This document shows, piece by piece, positions 35,518-49,000 of a DNA stretch of 64,000 nt. Location of the stretch: NCBI GenBank assembly GCA_950097015.1, contig CATNEN010000038.1, forward strand, positions 9,682,001 through 9,746,000. The letters are read 5' to 3'. Each line of letters starts with the position of its first letter. The first letter of the stretch is position 1. The notes below the pieces were generated by a model, which was not told the origin of the DNA, searched no databases, and saw nothing but the letters and a program-made list of their open reading frames with translations. Origin of the DNA: Macrostomum hystrix. Lineage: Eukaryota > Platyhelminthes > Macrostomidae. The translations under genes were made by a program, and so were the position numbers.

Positions 35518-35979
35518 ACAACCGCCGTCGCCGTGGCTCTAGGCACGGAGTGGTCGATAACTAAGGACACGGCAGCCGTGTCCCTATACACAGAGCTGGG
35601 GACACGGCGGCCGTGCCTAAGTCCACAAAGCTGGAGACACGGCCGCCGTGGCTCTAGGCACGGAGTGGTCGATAACTAGGGACACGGCAGCCGTGTCCCT
35701 AGGCACAGAGTTAGAGACACGGCCGCCGTGTCCCTAGTCACGGCGAAAATAAAAACATTACGCGTTACGCGCCCTTTGGGCTTAGTAATCATGTCGTTTG
35801 AATTGAAAGAAAAGCATAACGATAAAATGACCACAAATCAAAGCCCAGGAAATTGCCACTCTATAGCGAACATAGTTCTGATGCAAATAATCCAATGCAG
35901 GTACGGCTAGCAACAACTGCGTACTAAGCTTCCCTTTAACGATTTTGCACGGTAACACGGCAACACGACATTAGTAAAT

Positions 35980-36495
35980 AGTCATCCCTGCATCTCCTCC
36001 CGAAGTCCCTGCATTTCCCCTTTCAGTCCCTGCATTTCCCATTTCGATCCCTGAATTTCCCCTTTCAGTCCCTGCATTTCCCCTTTCAGTCCCTGCATTT
36101 CCCATTTCGATCCCTGAATTTCCCCTTTCAGTCCCTGCATTTCCCATTTCAATCCCTGCATCTCCCCTTCTCAGTCCCTGCATCTCCCCTTCTCAGTCCC
36201 TGCATCTCCCCTTCTTAGTCCCTGCATCTCCCCTTCTCAGTCCCTGCATCTCCCCTTCTTAGTCCCTGCATCTCCCCTTCTCAGTCCCTGCGTCTCCCCT
36301 TTCAGTCCCTGCATCTCCCCTTCTCAGTCCCTGCATCTCCCCTTCTCAGTCCCTGCATCTTCCCTTCTTAGTCCCTGCATCTGCTTCATCAGTTTCTGCA
36401 TCTCCCCTTATCAGTCCCTGCATCTACTTCATCAGTTTCTGCATCTCCCATCTTATTCCCTGCATCAGCTTCTTCAGTCCCTGCATCGCCTCTGT
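35980..36495. repeat. 22-bp minisatellite between RSF1 and DPYD
   Basis: About 23 copies of tccctgcatctccccttctc plus ag, with a decayed right end. Confidence 0.93.
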
Positions 36496-37093
36496 CAGTT
36501 CGATAAGAATGTATTCGATAAGTTTGAATAAACAAAATAATCAGACAAATTTACTATTTCCAACTATTGCACTAGATTATAGGAGTTAACAGTTTTTATC
36601 AGTTGCAAGTGCATGTACTTCTCATAAGCTGAAGTTCCATTGCATTAGAGTTTTAGAGCTCACATTAAGCAGTCCAGTTATCTAACCTGTCAATTTTTTA
36701 GTTCGTATAATAAATAATGGAATTACTAATTAAAATAATTATATTTACTAGGAAATCTATATAAAGAGCAGAATTAATTAGAATATAACATCGCCCTAGC
36801 AAAAACCTAACAGAAAAATGAAACACGACCGCTAATCTAAAATTTCAAGTGGAATGAAATAAGTATGGGAGACAAAAATAGCTGACAAACTACTGTAAGT
36901 AGGCAAAACGATCATGCAGTCGCTTTTAAAAAATCAGCAAATAAACTTTAGGATGGATATGAAAACTCTAATAGCCAATTCTATTGCATAGCATCAGGCT
37001 GTTAATTGTTTGCAGTTGAAGTTTTGTACGTTTTTTAGTTTTTCCAGCTTAGGCAGCATCATGTTTCCGACTGCAGTTTAGGCCAGCGGTTGC
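36496..37093. other. DPYD 3' flank
   Basis: AT-rich. The DPYD 3' UTR is expected here on the minus strand. No polyadenylation signal could be assigned with confidence. Confidence 0.4.
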
Positions 37094-40000
37094 TTAGGCT
37101 GGGCTATCCTGGGCCGGCATTATAACGCCACCCAGACGCTCCGGTGACTCAAATGGCACGCCGCGCTTTGGCACGTACTCGCCGACCCGGGGCACCATCG
37201 TTATGCAGTCAATGATTGGGCAAACCGAGGCGCAGAGTGTGCAGCCGGTGCAGTCGTCTGTGACATGCGGCAGGTGAGTCTCTGCGTCGAAATCGATGGC
37301 CTGTGAGTCGATTGTTAATTAAGGAACTGCTCAGCTGATGATCATAATGATTGGTGTAATTCTAAAAGTATTCAGAATGAGTCAAGTGGCTCAAATAGTG
37401 CTCAGAATGAGTCAAGTGGCTTAAAAAGTTCTCAGAATGAGTCAGGTGACTCAAATAGTGCTCAGAATGAGTCAAGTAGCTCAAATAGTGCTCAGAATGA
37501 GTCAAGTAGCTCAAATAGTGCTCAGAATGAGTCAGGTGGCTCAAATAGTGCTCAGAATGAGTCAAGTAGCTCAAATAGTGCTCAGAATGAGTCAGGTGGC
37601 TCAAAAACGTTCTCAAAAAGATTAACATGACATATATAAGTTCTCAGAATGAGTCAGGTGACTCAAATAGTGCTCAGAATGAGTCAGGTTCAGAAAATTC
37701 AGATGGATCAATGTGACTCAAAATAAGCAATCCTAGCCTCACCTGGTAGCCCGAGTCGTTGCAGGTCATATAGCACTTGCCGCAATTGATGCACATGTCA
37801 TCATTGATGAGTGCCACTACCTGCTGCTTGTTGTCTAGGTCGTAGTAATTCCCAACCAAGCTGACGCTGGCTCCAACAATATCGGAGACCCGTGGCACCG
37901 GCTTCACGGTGGCCCGCTGACGTTCGCCAGGCGGCGGGGTTTGATCAGCGAGTAGGTTGCGAGTTCGAAGCATCTCGTTCTCGATTGCTTCGCGTCGCTG
38001 TTTGTAGGGCCCGAATGCGGGCAGAGACTGTCCAGCGGCTAGCAGCGGCTTGCCGCGCTGATGCACTGGGGTCGGTGGCGACTGCCCGATCCAGTCGGCG
38101 AGGCCTGTTAAAATTGCGTTCGTATACTCATAGTAGCGAGAAGCGAAAAAAAGTGAAATTTTCGAAAATAGCGAAAAATTATTGCACAACACATGCAGTA
38201 GGAGCATGGAAGTATGGCTTAATGTTTTTGTGTCTCGTCTAGTAGATTGGGACCATTTTAAAGTTAAAGTATTGGGGAAGTAAGCGTGTTCACGAGGGCA
38301 CAATTCGTTCCGGACTGAGATTCGAACTCAAGACCTACTCGGGTAGCAACAACCAACCGACAAGAAGAAAACTTCTTAGCGGCAAACGGGAGAATCTGTG
38401 CTCAGGACCGCTTTGTGCTCAGATGTCTTGTGTTGTGTGTCTTGTGTAGAGTGAGCCCGCAGCTCACTCTAGGCCCTGTGAATTGACAAAGACATCTGAA
38501 GATCAAGGCCAAACAGGGAAATAAAGCAACAGACAACAGAAGAATTGGAGTGCGTGTTTTTTCCACTAGGCCGGCCGTCTTCCCTTTGTGGCCAGCCGTC
38601 CAACTTGCTCGCCACAAGCCTTGAGGTAAGCAGTGATGCGTACCTTGGAATTCGTTTATTTGCTCAAATTCCTGACAAAAATAGACTGCGGGGAAGGGGG
38701 AAATGTAGTTAGAGTGAAGGCTAACTACTCAAACTACAGTCAGGATTGAGTCAGAATTGAGTCCAAGATTGACTGCATCATTGACACACGTAAAATAGCA
38801 GTTGACTCGCCGAGATTCAGGACTTTCTCAATGAGACTCAGGATTGACTGAATGAGACTCAGGATTGACTGAATGAGACTCAGGACTGACTCAATGAGAC
38901 TCAGGACTGACTCAATGAGACTCAGGAATGACTAAGTATAAGTACGAGTAAGACTCAGGATTGACTCAATGAGACTCAGGACTGACTAAATGAGACTCAG
39001 GATTGACTCAATGAGACTCAGGAATGACTAAATGAGACTCAGGATTGACTCAATGAGACTCAGGACTGACTAAATGAGACTCAGGAATGAATAATTAGGA
39101 CTCAGGAATGACTAAGTAAGACTCAGGACTGACTCAATGAGACCCAGGATTGACTCAATGAGACTCAGGACTGACTCAATGAGACCCAGGATTGACTCAA
39201 TGAGACTCAGGACTGACTCAATGAGACTCAGGATTGACTCAATGAGACTCAGGACTGACTCAATGAGACTCAGGACTGACTAAATGAGATTCAGGATTGA
39301 CTAAATGAGACTCAGGAATGACTAAATGAGACTCGGAATGACTAAATGAGACTCAGGAATGACTAAATGAGACTCAGGAATGACTAAATGAGACTCAGGA
39401 ATGACTAAGTACGAGTAAGACTCAGGATTGACTCAATGAGACTCAGGACTGACTAAATGAGACTCAGGATTGACTCAATGAGACTCAGGAATGACTAAAT
39501 GAGACTCAGGATTGACTCAATGAGACTCAGGACTGACTAAATGAGACTCAGTATTGACTCAATGAGACCCAGGATTGACTCAATGAGACTCAGGACTGAC
39601 TCAATGAGACTCAGGACTGACTCAATGAGACTCAGGACTGACTCAATGAGACTCAGGACTGACTCAATGAGACTCAGGACTGACTAAATGAGATTCAGGA
39701 TTGACTAAATGAGACTCAGGAATGACTAAATGAGACTCGGAATGACTAAATGAGACTCAGGAATGACTAAATGAGACTCAGGAATGACTAAATGAGACTC
39801 AGGAATGACTAAATGAGACTCAGGATTGACTCAATGAGACTCAGGACTGACTAAATGAGACTCAGGATTGACTCAATGAGACTCAGGACTGACTAAATGA
39901 GACTCAGGATTGACTCAATGAGACTCAGGACTGACTCAATGAGACTCAGGACTGACTAAATGAGATTCAGGATTGACTAAATGAGACTCAGGAATGACTA

Positions 40001-43000
40001 AATGAGACTCGGAATGACTAAATGAGACTCAGGAATGACTAAATGAGACTCAGGAATGACTAAGTACGAGTAAGACTCAGGATTGACTCAATGAGACTCA
40101 GGACTGACTAAATGAGACTCAGGATTGACTCAATGAGACTCAGGAATGACTAAATGAGACTCAGGATTGACTCAATGAGACTCAGGACTGACTAAATGAG
40201 ACTCAGGATTGACTCAATGAGACTCAGGACTGACTTAATGAGACTCAGGACTGACTAAATGAGATTCAGGATTGACTAAATGAGACTCAGGAATGACTAA
40301 ATGAGACTCGGAATGACTAAATGAGACTCAGGAATGACTAAATGAGACTCAGGAATGACTAAATGAGACTCAGGAATGACTAAATGAGACTCAGGAATGA
40401 CTAAGTACGAGTAAGACTCAGGATTGACTCAATGAGACTCAGGATTGACTCAATGAGACTCAGGAATGACTAAATGAGACTCAGGATTGACTCAATGAGA
40501 CCCAGGATTGACTCAATGAGACTCAGGACTGACTCAATGAGACTCAGGACTGACTCAATGAGACTCAGGACTGACTCAATGAGACTCAGGACTGACTCAA
40601 TGAGACTCAGGACTGACTAAATGAGATTCAGGATTGACTAAATGAGACTCAGGAATGACTAAATGAGACTCGGAATGACTAAATGAGACTCAGGAATGAC
40701 TAAATGAGACTCAGGAATGACTAAATGAGACTCAGGACTGACTAAGTACGAGTAAGACTCAGGATTGACTCAATGAGACTCAGGACTGACTAAATGAGAC
40801 TCAGGATTGACTCAATGAGACTCAGGAATGACTAAATGAGACTCAGGATTGACTCAATGAGACTCAGGACTGACTAAATGAGACTCAGTATTGACTCAAT
40901 GAGACCCAGGATTGACTCAATGAGACTCAGGACTGACTCAATGAGACTCAGGACTGACTCAATGAGACTCAGGACTGACTCAATGAGACTCAGGACTGAC
41001 TTAATGAGACTCAGGACTGACTAAATGAGATTCAGGATTGACTAAATAAGACTCAGGAATGACTAAATGAGACTCGGAATGACTAAATGAGACTCAGGAA
41101 TGACTAAATGAGACTCAGGAATGACTAAATGAGACTCAGGAATGACTAAGTACGAGTAAGACTCAGGATTGACTCAATGAGACTCAGGACTGACTAAATG
41201 AGACTCAGGATTGACTCAATGAGACTCAGGACTGACTAAATGAGACTCAGGATTGACTCAATGAGACTCAGGACTGACTCAATGAGACTCAGGACTGACT
41301 AAATGAGATTCAGGATTGACTAAATGAGACTCAGGAATGACTAAATGAGACTCGGAATGACTAAATGAGACTCAGGAATGACTAAATGAGACTCAGGAAT
41401 GACTAAGTACGAGTAAGACTCAGGATTGACTCAATGAGACTCAGGACTGACTAAATGAGACTCAGGATTGACTCAATGAGACCCAGGAATGACTAAATGA
41501 GACTCAGGATTGACTCAATGAGACTCAGGACTGACTAAATGAGACTCAGGATTGACTCAATGAGACTCAGGACTGACTCAATGAGACTCAGGACTGACTA
41601 AATGAGATTCAGGATTGACTAAATGAGACTCAGGAATGACTAAATGAGACTCGGAATGACTAAATGAGACTCAGGAATGACTAAATGAGACTCAGGAATG
41701 ACTAAATGAGACTCAGGAATGACTAAGTACGAGTAAGACTCAGGATTGACTCAATGAGACTCAGGACTGACTAAATGAGACTCAGGATTGACTAAATGAG
41801 ACTCAGGAATGACTAAATGAGACTCGGAATGACTAAATGAGACTCAGGACTGACTAAATGAGACTCAGGATTGACTCAATGAGACCCAGGATTGACTCAA
41901 TGAGACTCAGGACTGACTCAATGAGACTCAGGACTGACTCAATGAGACTCAGGACTGACTCAATGAGACTCAGGACTGACTCAATGAGACTCAGGACTGA
42001 CTAAATGAGATTCAGGATTGACTAAATGAGACTCAGGAATGACTAAATGAGACTCGGAATGACTAAATGAGACTCAGGAATGACTAAATGAGACTCAGGA
42101 ATGACTAAGTACGAGTAAGACTCAGGATTGACTCAATGAGACTCAGGACTGACTAAATGAGACTCAGGATTGACTCAATGAGACTCAGGAATGACTAAAT
42201 GAGACTCAGGATTGACTCAATGAGACTCAGGACTGACTAAATGAGACTCAGGATTGACTCAATGAGACTCAGGAATGACTAAATGAGACTCAGGATTGAC
42301 TCAATGAGACTCAGGACTGACTGAATGACACTCAAGCTTAAAGGCGTCAGTCATGAGTCCATTTATCCAGTAGAGACTGAGCTTGTGAAGCACCCTAATT
42401 TAGGCTGTCAGGCACAGTGCTATAGTTTGTAAGAATGAATTAGTCTGACACACACACACTCGCCAGATATTTTCCATCTGAGCAGCCTCTGAAACTGAAA
42501 GGCCTGTCTAAGATAATGTTATTTGATTATATGTCTTTTAATATATGCGCCTATACCCTCTTTCCGCCTATTCATATTTTTAGCGCGTCCGTTTGAGAAA
42601 CGTAAATTTTTGAGAGTCCCTCTGCCTGAGAAAACCTCCGCCTCGTTTCCCACCCCTAATCCCCTAGGAGTGTCTCTCGGCTATGCAGTTCAGGACTGGC
42701 ACTGATTTGGGCAATTTTCACTTGCTGAGAAATCCCCATGGCGCATTCTCCCCAAAAATAGACACTCGGAGGATCCAGAATCGAAAACTCGATCCCATCA
42801 CACCCTTCTCTTCAAGGCTATCGGTTTTCAAGTTGGTCTTGATTTTTAAACTAAATTTAAATTTTCTAAATCTAACTACTTTTTGACCTTACCGTCCAGA
42901 GATTTCAGGTATAGAAGTGTCTTCAGGCCAGTCACATAGTCATCAATCAGAGTGAAGTCCTGGTTTTGCACCGCGCTGCACACCTGAAATTGTGCAGGTT

Positions 43001-46000
43001 AAAATGTGGAGATATCAGCCATTCCATTCATCAGGCGCGACAGAACAGCGAGGAAAGATAAGTAAGAGAGAGCAAAGAAGAGACTGGATATAGTAGAGAA
43101 GAGACGGGATATAGAAGAGAAGAGACAGGAGAGAGCAGAGAAGAGAATAGAGAAGAGACAGGAGAGAGGAGAGAGAAGAGAAGAGAGAAGAGACAGGATA
43201 TAGCAGAGAAGAGACAGGAGAGAGCAGAGAAGAGACAGGAGAGAGCAGAGAAGAGACAGGAGAGAGCAGAGAAGAGACAGGAGAGGGAAGAGAGAAGAGA
43301 AGAGACAGGAGAGAGCCGAGAAGAGACAGGAGAGAGCCGAGAAGAGACAGGAGAGAGCCGAGAAGAGAAGAGAGAAGAGAAGAGAGAAGAGAATAGAGAA
43401 GAGACAGGAGAGAGGAGAGAGAAGAGAAGAGAGAAGAGACAGGAGAGAGCAGAGAAGAGAAGAGAGAAGAGAAGAGAGAAGAGAATAGAGAAGATACAGG
43501 AGAGAGGAGAGAGAAGAGAAGAGAGAAGAGAAGAGAGAAGAGAATAGAGAAGATACAGGAGAGAGGAGAGAGAAGAGAAGAGAGAAGAGAATAGAGAAGA
43601 GACAGGAGAGAGGAGAGAGAAGAGGAGAGAGAAGAGAAGAGAGAAGAGAATAGAGAAGAGACAGGAGAGAGGAGAGAGAAGAGAAGAGAGAAGAGAGAGG
43701 AGAGAGAGGGTTTACAGAGGAGCCGCATAGTTAAAATGCAAGTTAAAGCCACAGAGCAGAAAGTAGTTGGCAAATGTCCAGTCAGTGATTTTAGCTCCAG
43801 TCCAGCCCACTCCTGGAAATCCATGTGAGAATAGTTCTCCGCAAAGCCCTATTCGATATGTTCAGTTTTACACGACTCGGTGTCGTGTCGTCGTCGCCCA
43901 GGCACGGTTTTCGTTGCTGGGCTGAGAACGGGGGACACACACAAGTGCCCCCGGGCTTCCTGCTTGCCGACGCAAATCTACAATTAAATAGACTCGACCA
44001 GCGCGTGAAGACTTTAGGGGAACCAAATAGGATCTTGGGATCTGGGATCTGGGGAGAGGTGGGACGCTTTCAGAGATTCTTTGGGGACTTCTCGCTCTAT
44101 CGCTCTCCCTCTCTCTGCATCACTTCTGTTTCCTTCAAGTAGGAATTCCGGCTGTTGGCAGGAGCTTGAATCGGTTTGGATGATTTCTATTCGGCCCACT
44201 TTTTCGCCGGCATATGGGATTTAATCCTAAGGCTATTGGCTATATAAGGCTGGGAATGTAGGGGATATTTGGAAAATCTGGCGGCCAGACGTCTCTGAAC
44301 TTCAAAAAACTCAAGGGATCGTAAATCCTCACTCCTTTTTCTCATTCTAGGAAACTTTAATGCTGGACTATTTTATTCACACGGATAGCTGAGACTGGAG
44401 GTATCGAGTCAGCCACCTAGTTATGGCAGCATATTTTGGTCACTCGAAGGCTATCAAAAACAGCTTCCACCGGCACAGCATTTGCCGTCATACTCGTACT
44501 GAATAAAGGCTGAGCAGCTGATCAGTAGGTCCGGCGTGTACTTCCCAACGACAGGCCAATAATTCTTGACAGTGAATAAACCACCCTACCGGAGCAGCGG
44601 AACTGACAGAAAGATATTAAAAAAAAGGTTGCGGGGGGAAACAGGTAAGAGAACGGTTGCACTATAATAAGCAGTCGCAACAACAGAAACTCTCTAATGG
44701 CATTAAATCCAACTGCAGCAGCAGCAGCAGCAGCAGCAGCAGAAATCAATGTCATTATCCGTGGCTAAACAAATTTGCCAAGCGTTCCACGGCCGCCGCC
44801 AATGCAGGCTGGAATTTCTCAGAATCAATTATTCATTTAGCAGCATCGACTTGTTTTGCCAGCGAGCTTAGCGAGAAGCCAAGCAAAAATGGCGATTAAC
44901 TTGATTGGGCCAAGCAAATTGCACCGCTTTGCGTATCTGTGGCTGTCGGCGGCCTCGGGTGAACAAAAAAAATTAAAAAAGAAGAGCCACGAAGCTCCAA
45001 GGTCATCGTCGACTCGAGATAAATTAATGAGGAAATCTTCTACTCCTCGTTGCTTCTAGATTTTGGTAATTCTCTGCTTAGATGTTTTCGCTGACAAATT
45101 CTTTTGTTTTAAGAATATTTTAACGAATTCTAAATCAAGGCCGTCAGCTCCAGGGAAATCCCTCGTTTTGAGGCCATTAGTTAAGGAATTTTCTACATCA
45201 AGGCCGTCCGCTTACTGGGAAATACATAGTTTCAAGGCCATTGGCTAAAGAATTTCCTTGCATGAAGGCTGTTAGCTCCTGGGAATTCCTCTTTTCAAGG
45301 TCGTCAGCTTCTGGGAATACTTATTTTTAACGCCATTGGCTGAGGAATTCCCTGCATCAAGACCCTCATCTCCTGGGGAATCCCTCGCTTCAAGGCCGTC
45401 AGCTCTTGGGGAATCCCTCGCTTCAAGGCCGTTAGCTCTTGGGGAATCCCTCGCTTCAATGCCTTCGACGATGCCATCAGCTCCTGAGGAAGCCTGTTTC
45501 AAGGCCATTATCTGCGGAAATTCCCCATTTCAAGGTCTTCATGCTGGGGTGAAATTCCCCGCTTCATAGCAGTTTGCTTTGGGGAATCCCCCGTCAAGGT
45601 CATGAGAAAGGGATTACCAGTCAGCACTGGCGCTATGAGTTTTCAGCATTCATTAGCTCACCTGAAGCACCGAAGCCCCAGCGTACAGGAACTGAATGCC
45701 AGTGTCTGCAGAGTCGATGCCACCGGTGGCCAGTATAGGGAAGCCGGGCATGTCTCGAGCGATGTTGGACACGGCGCGCAGGGCGATGGGCCGGATCGCG
45801 TTGCCGGAGACGCCACCATAGGTGGTCTTCTGCTGTCGGCCGATGCGAGGCCACGGCCTACCGTTGGCGTCCAGCCCCATCAGGCCCGACACGGTGTTAG
45901 TCGCCGTAACACCGTCGGCGCCGCCCTCCTTGGCGGCGCGTGCAATGTCCAGCACGCTGGTGACATTCGGCGTCAGCTTGGCGAACACAGGGATCTTGAC

Positions 46001-49000
46001 GGCGGCCTTCACCCAGCGGCAGATGTTGCGAACCAGCTCCGCAGACTGGCCGCACGCCAGGCCCATGCCCTTCTCGCCCATGCCGTGCGGGCAGGACATG
46101 TTGAGCTCCAGGGCGTCCGCCCCGGCTTTCTCCGACATGCTGGCCAGCTGCGTCCAGTCCTGCTCCGAGTAGCCGCACATGATGGAGGCGATGAGGATCT
46201 TCTCGGGGAAGTCTCGCTTCAGCTCCTCGATGCTGCGGCACCAGTAGGCCGCCCGCTTCTCGCTGATCAGCTCGATGTTCAAGAAGGAGCCCTGGCCCGG
46301 TCCGTAGTTGTGGCCGGACGTGGTGCCCCGAACAATTCTCGGCGACACGTTGGTGATGATGTCCTGGTCCAGCACGAAGGTCTTTGTCAGGGCGAAACCC
46401 CAGCCGGCTTCGAAGGCCTTGCGGATCATTGCGCTGGTTGTGGTCGGCGGCGCGCTCGCCAGGCCGAATGGATTCTCGAAGCGCAGGCCGCACATCTCGA
46501 CGCTGATGTCCACCGCGTCGATCGGAGAGTAGAACTTGGGCAGCTGGGGCTCTACGGGAATCTCACTGGAGCCGCCACTGTGCAGCGCCTGAAGGTAGCG
46601 GTGGATGCTCCACGCCGCGATCTTGCCATCGTTCACCGATTCTACAGTCGTCTGGGCGACTCCTGCGATGTCGCCGCCAGCGAAGACCCAGGACTCGCTG
46701 GTTGCCATGGTGACGGGATCCACCGTGGGCAGGCTCCAGCGGTTGAGCTTCACAGGCGCGATGGCCTCGATCAGGTCCGGGTCTTGGAGGCCGGAGCCGA
46801 AGGCGGAGATCAGGTAGCTGGCCTTCAGGAGCACGACCTGCTCCTCGTCCTCGTGCCAGTCGCCGTTGTCGTCCTGCTCGGTGCGGCAGAACTCAACCCC
46901 GGTGATGCGGCCGTCCTCCCTAGTCAGTACGCGACGCGGCGAAAGGAACGGAAGGAATTCACAGTTCTCCTCGCGGGCCAGGTCCATCTCCTCAGGCACG
47001 GGGCTGATGGTGGTGAAGCCCTTGCGGAACACCACGAAGACCCGCCGGGCGCCGCAGCGCAGCGCCGAGGTGGCGCAGTCAAATGCGGTGTCGCCGGCGC
47101 CCAGCACGATGACGGAGCCGCTGAGCTGCGGCAGCGAGCGGCCGCCGCCACCGCAGCCACACATTCCCGGCTTGGAGGCAGCAGCCACCAACGGCAGGAA
47201 CTCCTTGGAGGTGTAGAAACCCTGCTCTACGGTGAGGCCATTGAAGGCCGGGATCAACTTCGGATTCGGCAGGCCGAAGCCCAAGAAGGCGCAGGCGTAG
47301 CCCTCCGCCTTCAAGGACGCCAGGGTCCGGCCGACCTTGACTGAGAGAGGCGACTGCAGGCGGATGTTGACGCCGAGATCCTTCACCAGCTGCACCTCGT
47401 AGTCGACAACGTTGAATGGCAGCCGGAACTGCGGGATCTCGCTGCTGCTGAGGCCGCCGACTGTGGAGGTGCGCTCGAAGATGTCCAGACGGCTGTAACC
47501 GAGGCGGGCTAGGAAGGTGGCGCAGCTCAAGCTGGCCGGGCCGCAGCCAATCAGCGCAACCGGCTGCTGATAGGCCGGCAGGTCGCGGTTGCCGGCCAGC
47601 TCCGGTGGCACAACCTGGGGCAGGCGCATCTGCATGAAGTTCTCCGTGGCGAAGTGCTGGAGGCCGCCGATGTTGATGGGGCCCTCCTCGCTGGCGTACA
47701 GGTTGCAGCCGCCGACGCACAGGTCGCTAGTCGGGCACACCATGCCGCAGGTGAGGCCCAGCGGGTTGTCTGAGAAGATGCTCCTGGCTGCTCCGTAATA
47801 GTTTTTGTTGGCGATGGACGTTATGAAGGCCTTGACGTCGATCTGGGTCGGGCAGCCCTTCTGGCAGGGTGCGTCGGCGCACTTCAAGCAGCGAGCCGCC
47901 TCGCGCAGGGCACCACGCTCCGACAGGGTGGTGTGCTTGATGTCGCGGAAGTCCCGCTCGAGTGGATGACAGGTGCTACAGTTCTTGTCCTTGTTCCGCT
48001 TCCAGTGAGCCTTGCCCTACAGTGGATGGCGAGCGTTGACAAGATTTTAGTCTTTCCCTGGCTTGCTCTCTGTCTCCTGTCTTTATCCATTTGTCTCCTG
48101 TCTTTATCCATTTGTCTCCTGTCTTTATCCATTTGTCTCCTGTCTTTATCCATGTGTCTCCTGTCTTTACCCATTTGTCTCCAATCTTTTATCCACATGT
48201 CTCCTGTCTTTATCCATTTGTCTCCTATCGTTATCCATTTGTCTCCTGTCTTTATCTATGCGTCGATTGTCTTTATTAATGTCTCTCATGACTTTGACTT
48301 GGCATCTCCTGACTTTATTTATCAGCCTCCTATCGTCCTAACTGAGGTCTGAAAGTAGTGCATATTATATTTAAGTACATCCAAAGCAACCAACAAATAT
48401 TAAACGCAATTTTGCTTCAAAGCTAAGCAATTTGGAAACGTATAAGCGACAGCTGGGCAAGACAGGAGATCAAAAACTTGAGCACCGACTTAAGGGCTGA
48501 CAGCAAGAATTACAGCCACTATTAAACTCTGTGACAGTGTGAGTAACAATGAACTGCCAGAGCGAATACAGATCTAAAGTAGTAGAGGAACAACGCGTGA
48601 GGCTATGGCGGCATATCCAGGTGGGCTCAACCAGCTGATAAGAGCTTATCTATGCGAGTTGTCTCTTTTTGGCTTGTCACTGCCTGAGAAGACTCTAGTT
48701 TTTTACGTGATCTTGGGTTTAGCAAGTACTGTGGAATTAATCCACATGTAGTAAGAGCATTAATGGACTCTTAACAGTGCCCTCACACTCCACTCAACAA
48801 CTCTGGGATATTCTACCCCTCGACACCATTCTACCCCTCGACACCATTCTACCCCTCGACACCATTCTACCCCTCGACACCATTCTACCCCTCGACACCA
48901 TTCTACCCCTCGACACCATTCTACCCCTCGACACCATTCTACCCCTCGACACCATTCTACCCCTCGACACCATTCTACCCCTCGAAACCATTCTACCCCT

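Larger units (their letters stand above)
34760..35745. mobile_element. Foldback element with palindromic arms and nested insertions
   Basis: Near-perfect inverted arms (about 34760-34945 and 35521-35745) start cgccgtgactagggacacgg. Each arm is itself built from short palindromes of the type gacacggcggccgtgtc. The whole is flanked by the 9-bp direct repeat aaaataaaa (34751-34759, 35746-35754). The centre contains a hAT-like fragment and an RTE 3' tail, which look like insertions. Confidence 0.85.

Noticed and set aside
44225-44245. TATATAAGG promoter-like motif
   Set aside because: It is inside DPYD intron 2 with no gene downstream that I can recognise; chance is likely in AT-rich DNA.
43825-45059. 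Several 60-105 codon ORFs in DPYD intron 2
   Set aside because: No family motif, no splice-supported connection to DPYD, and lengths expected by chance.
45602-47344. 580-codon plus-strand ORF opposite DPYD exon 2
   Set aside because: It is the antisense shadow of a GC-rich coding exon, with no recognisable domain and Gly/Arg/His-rich composition.
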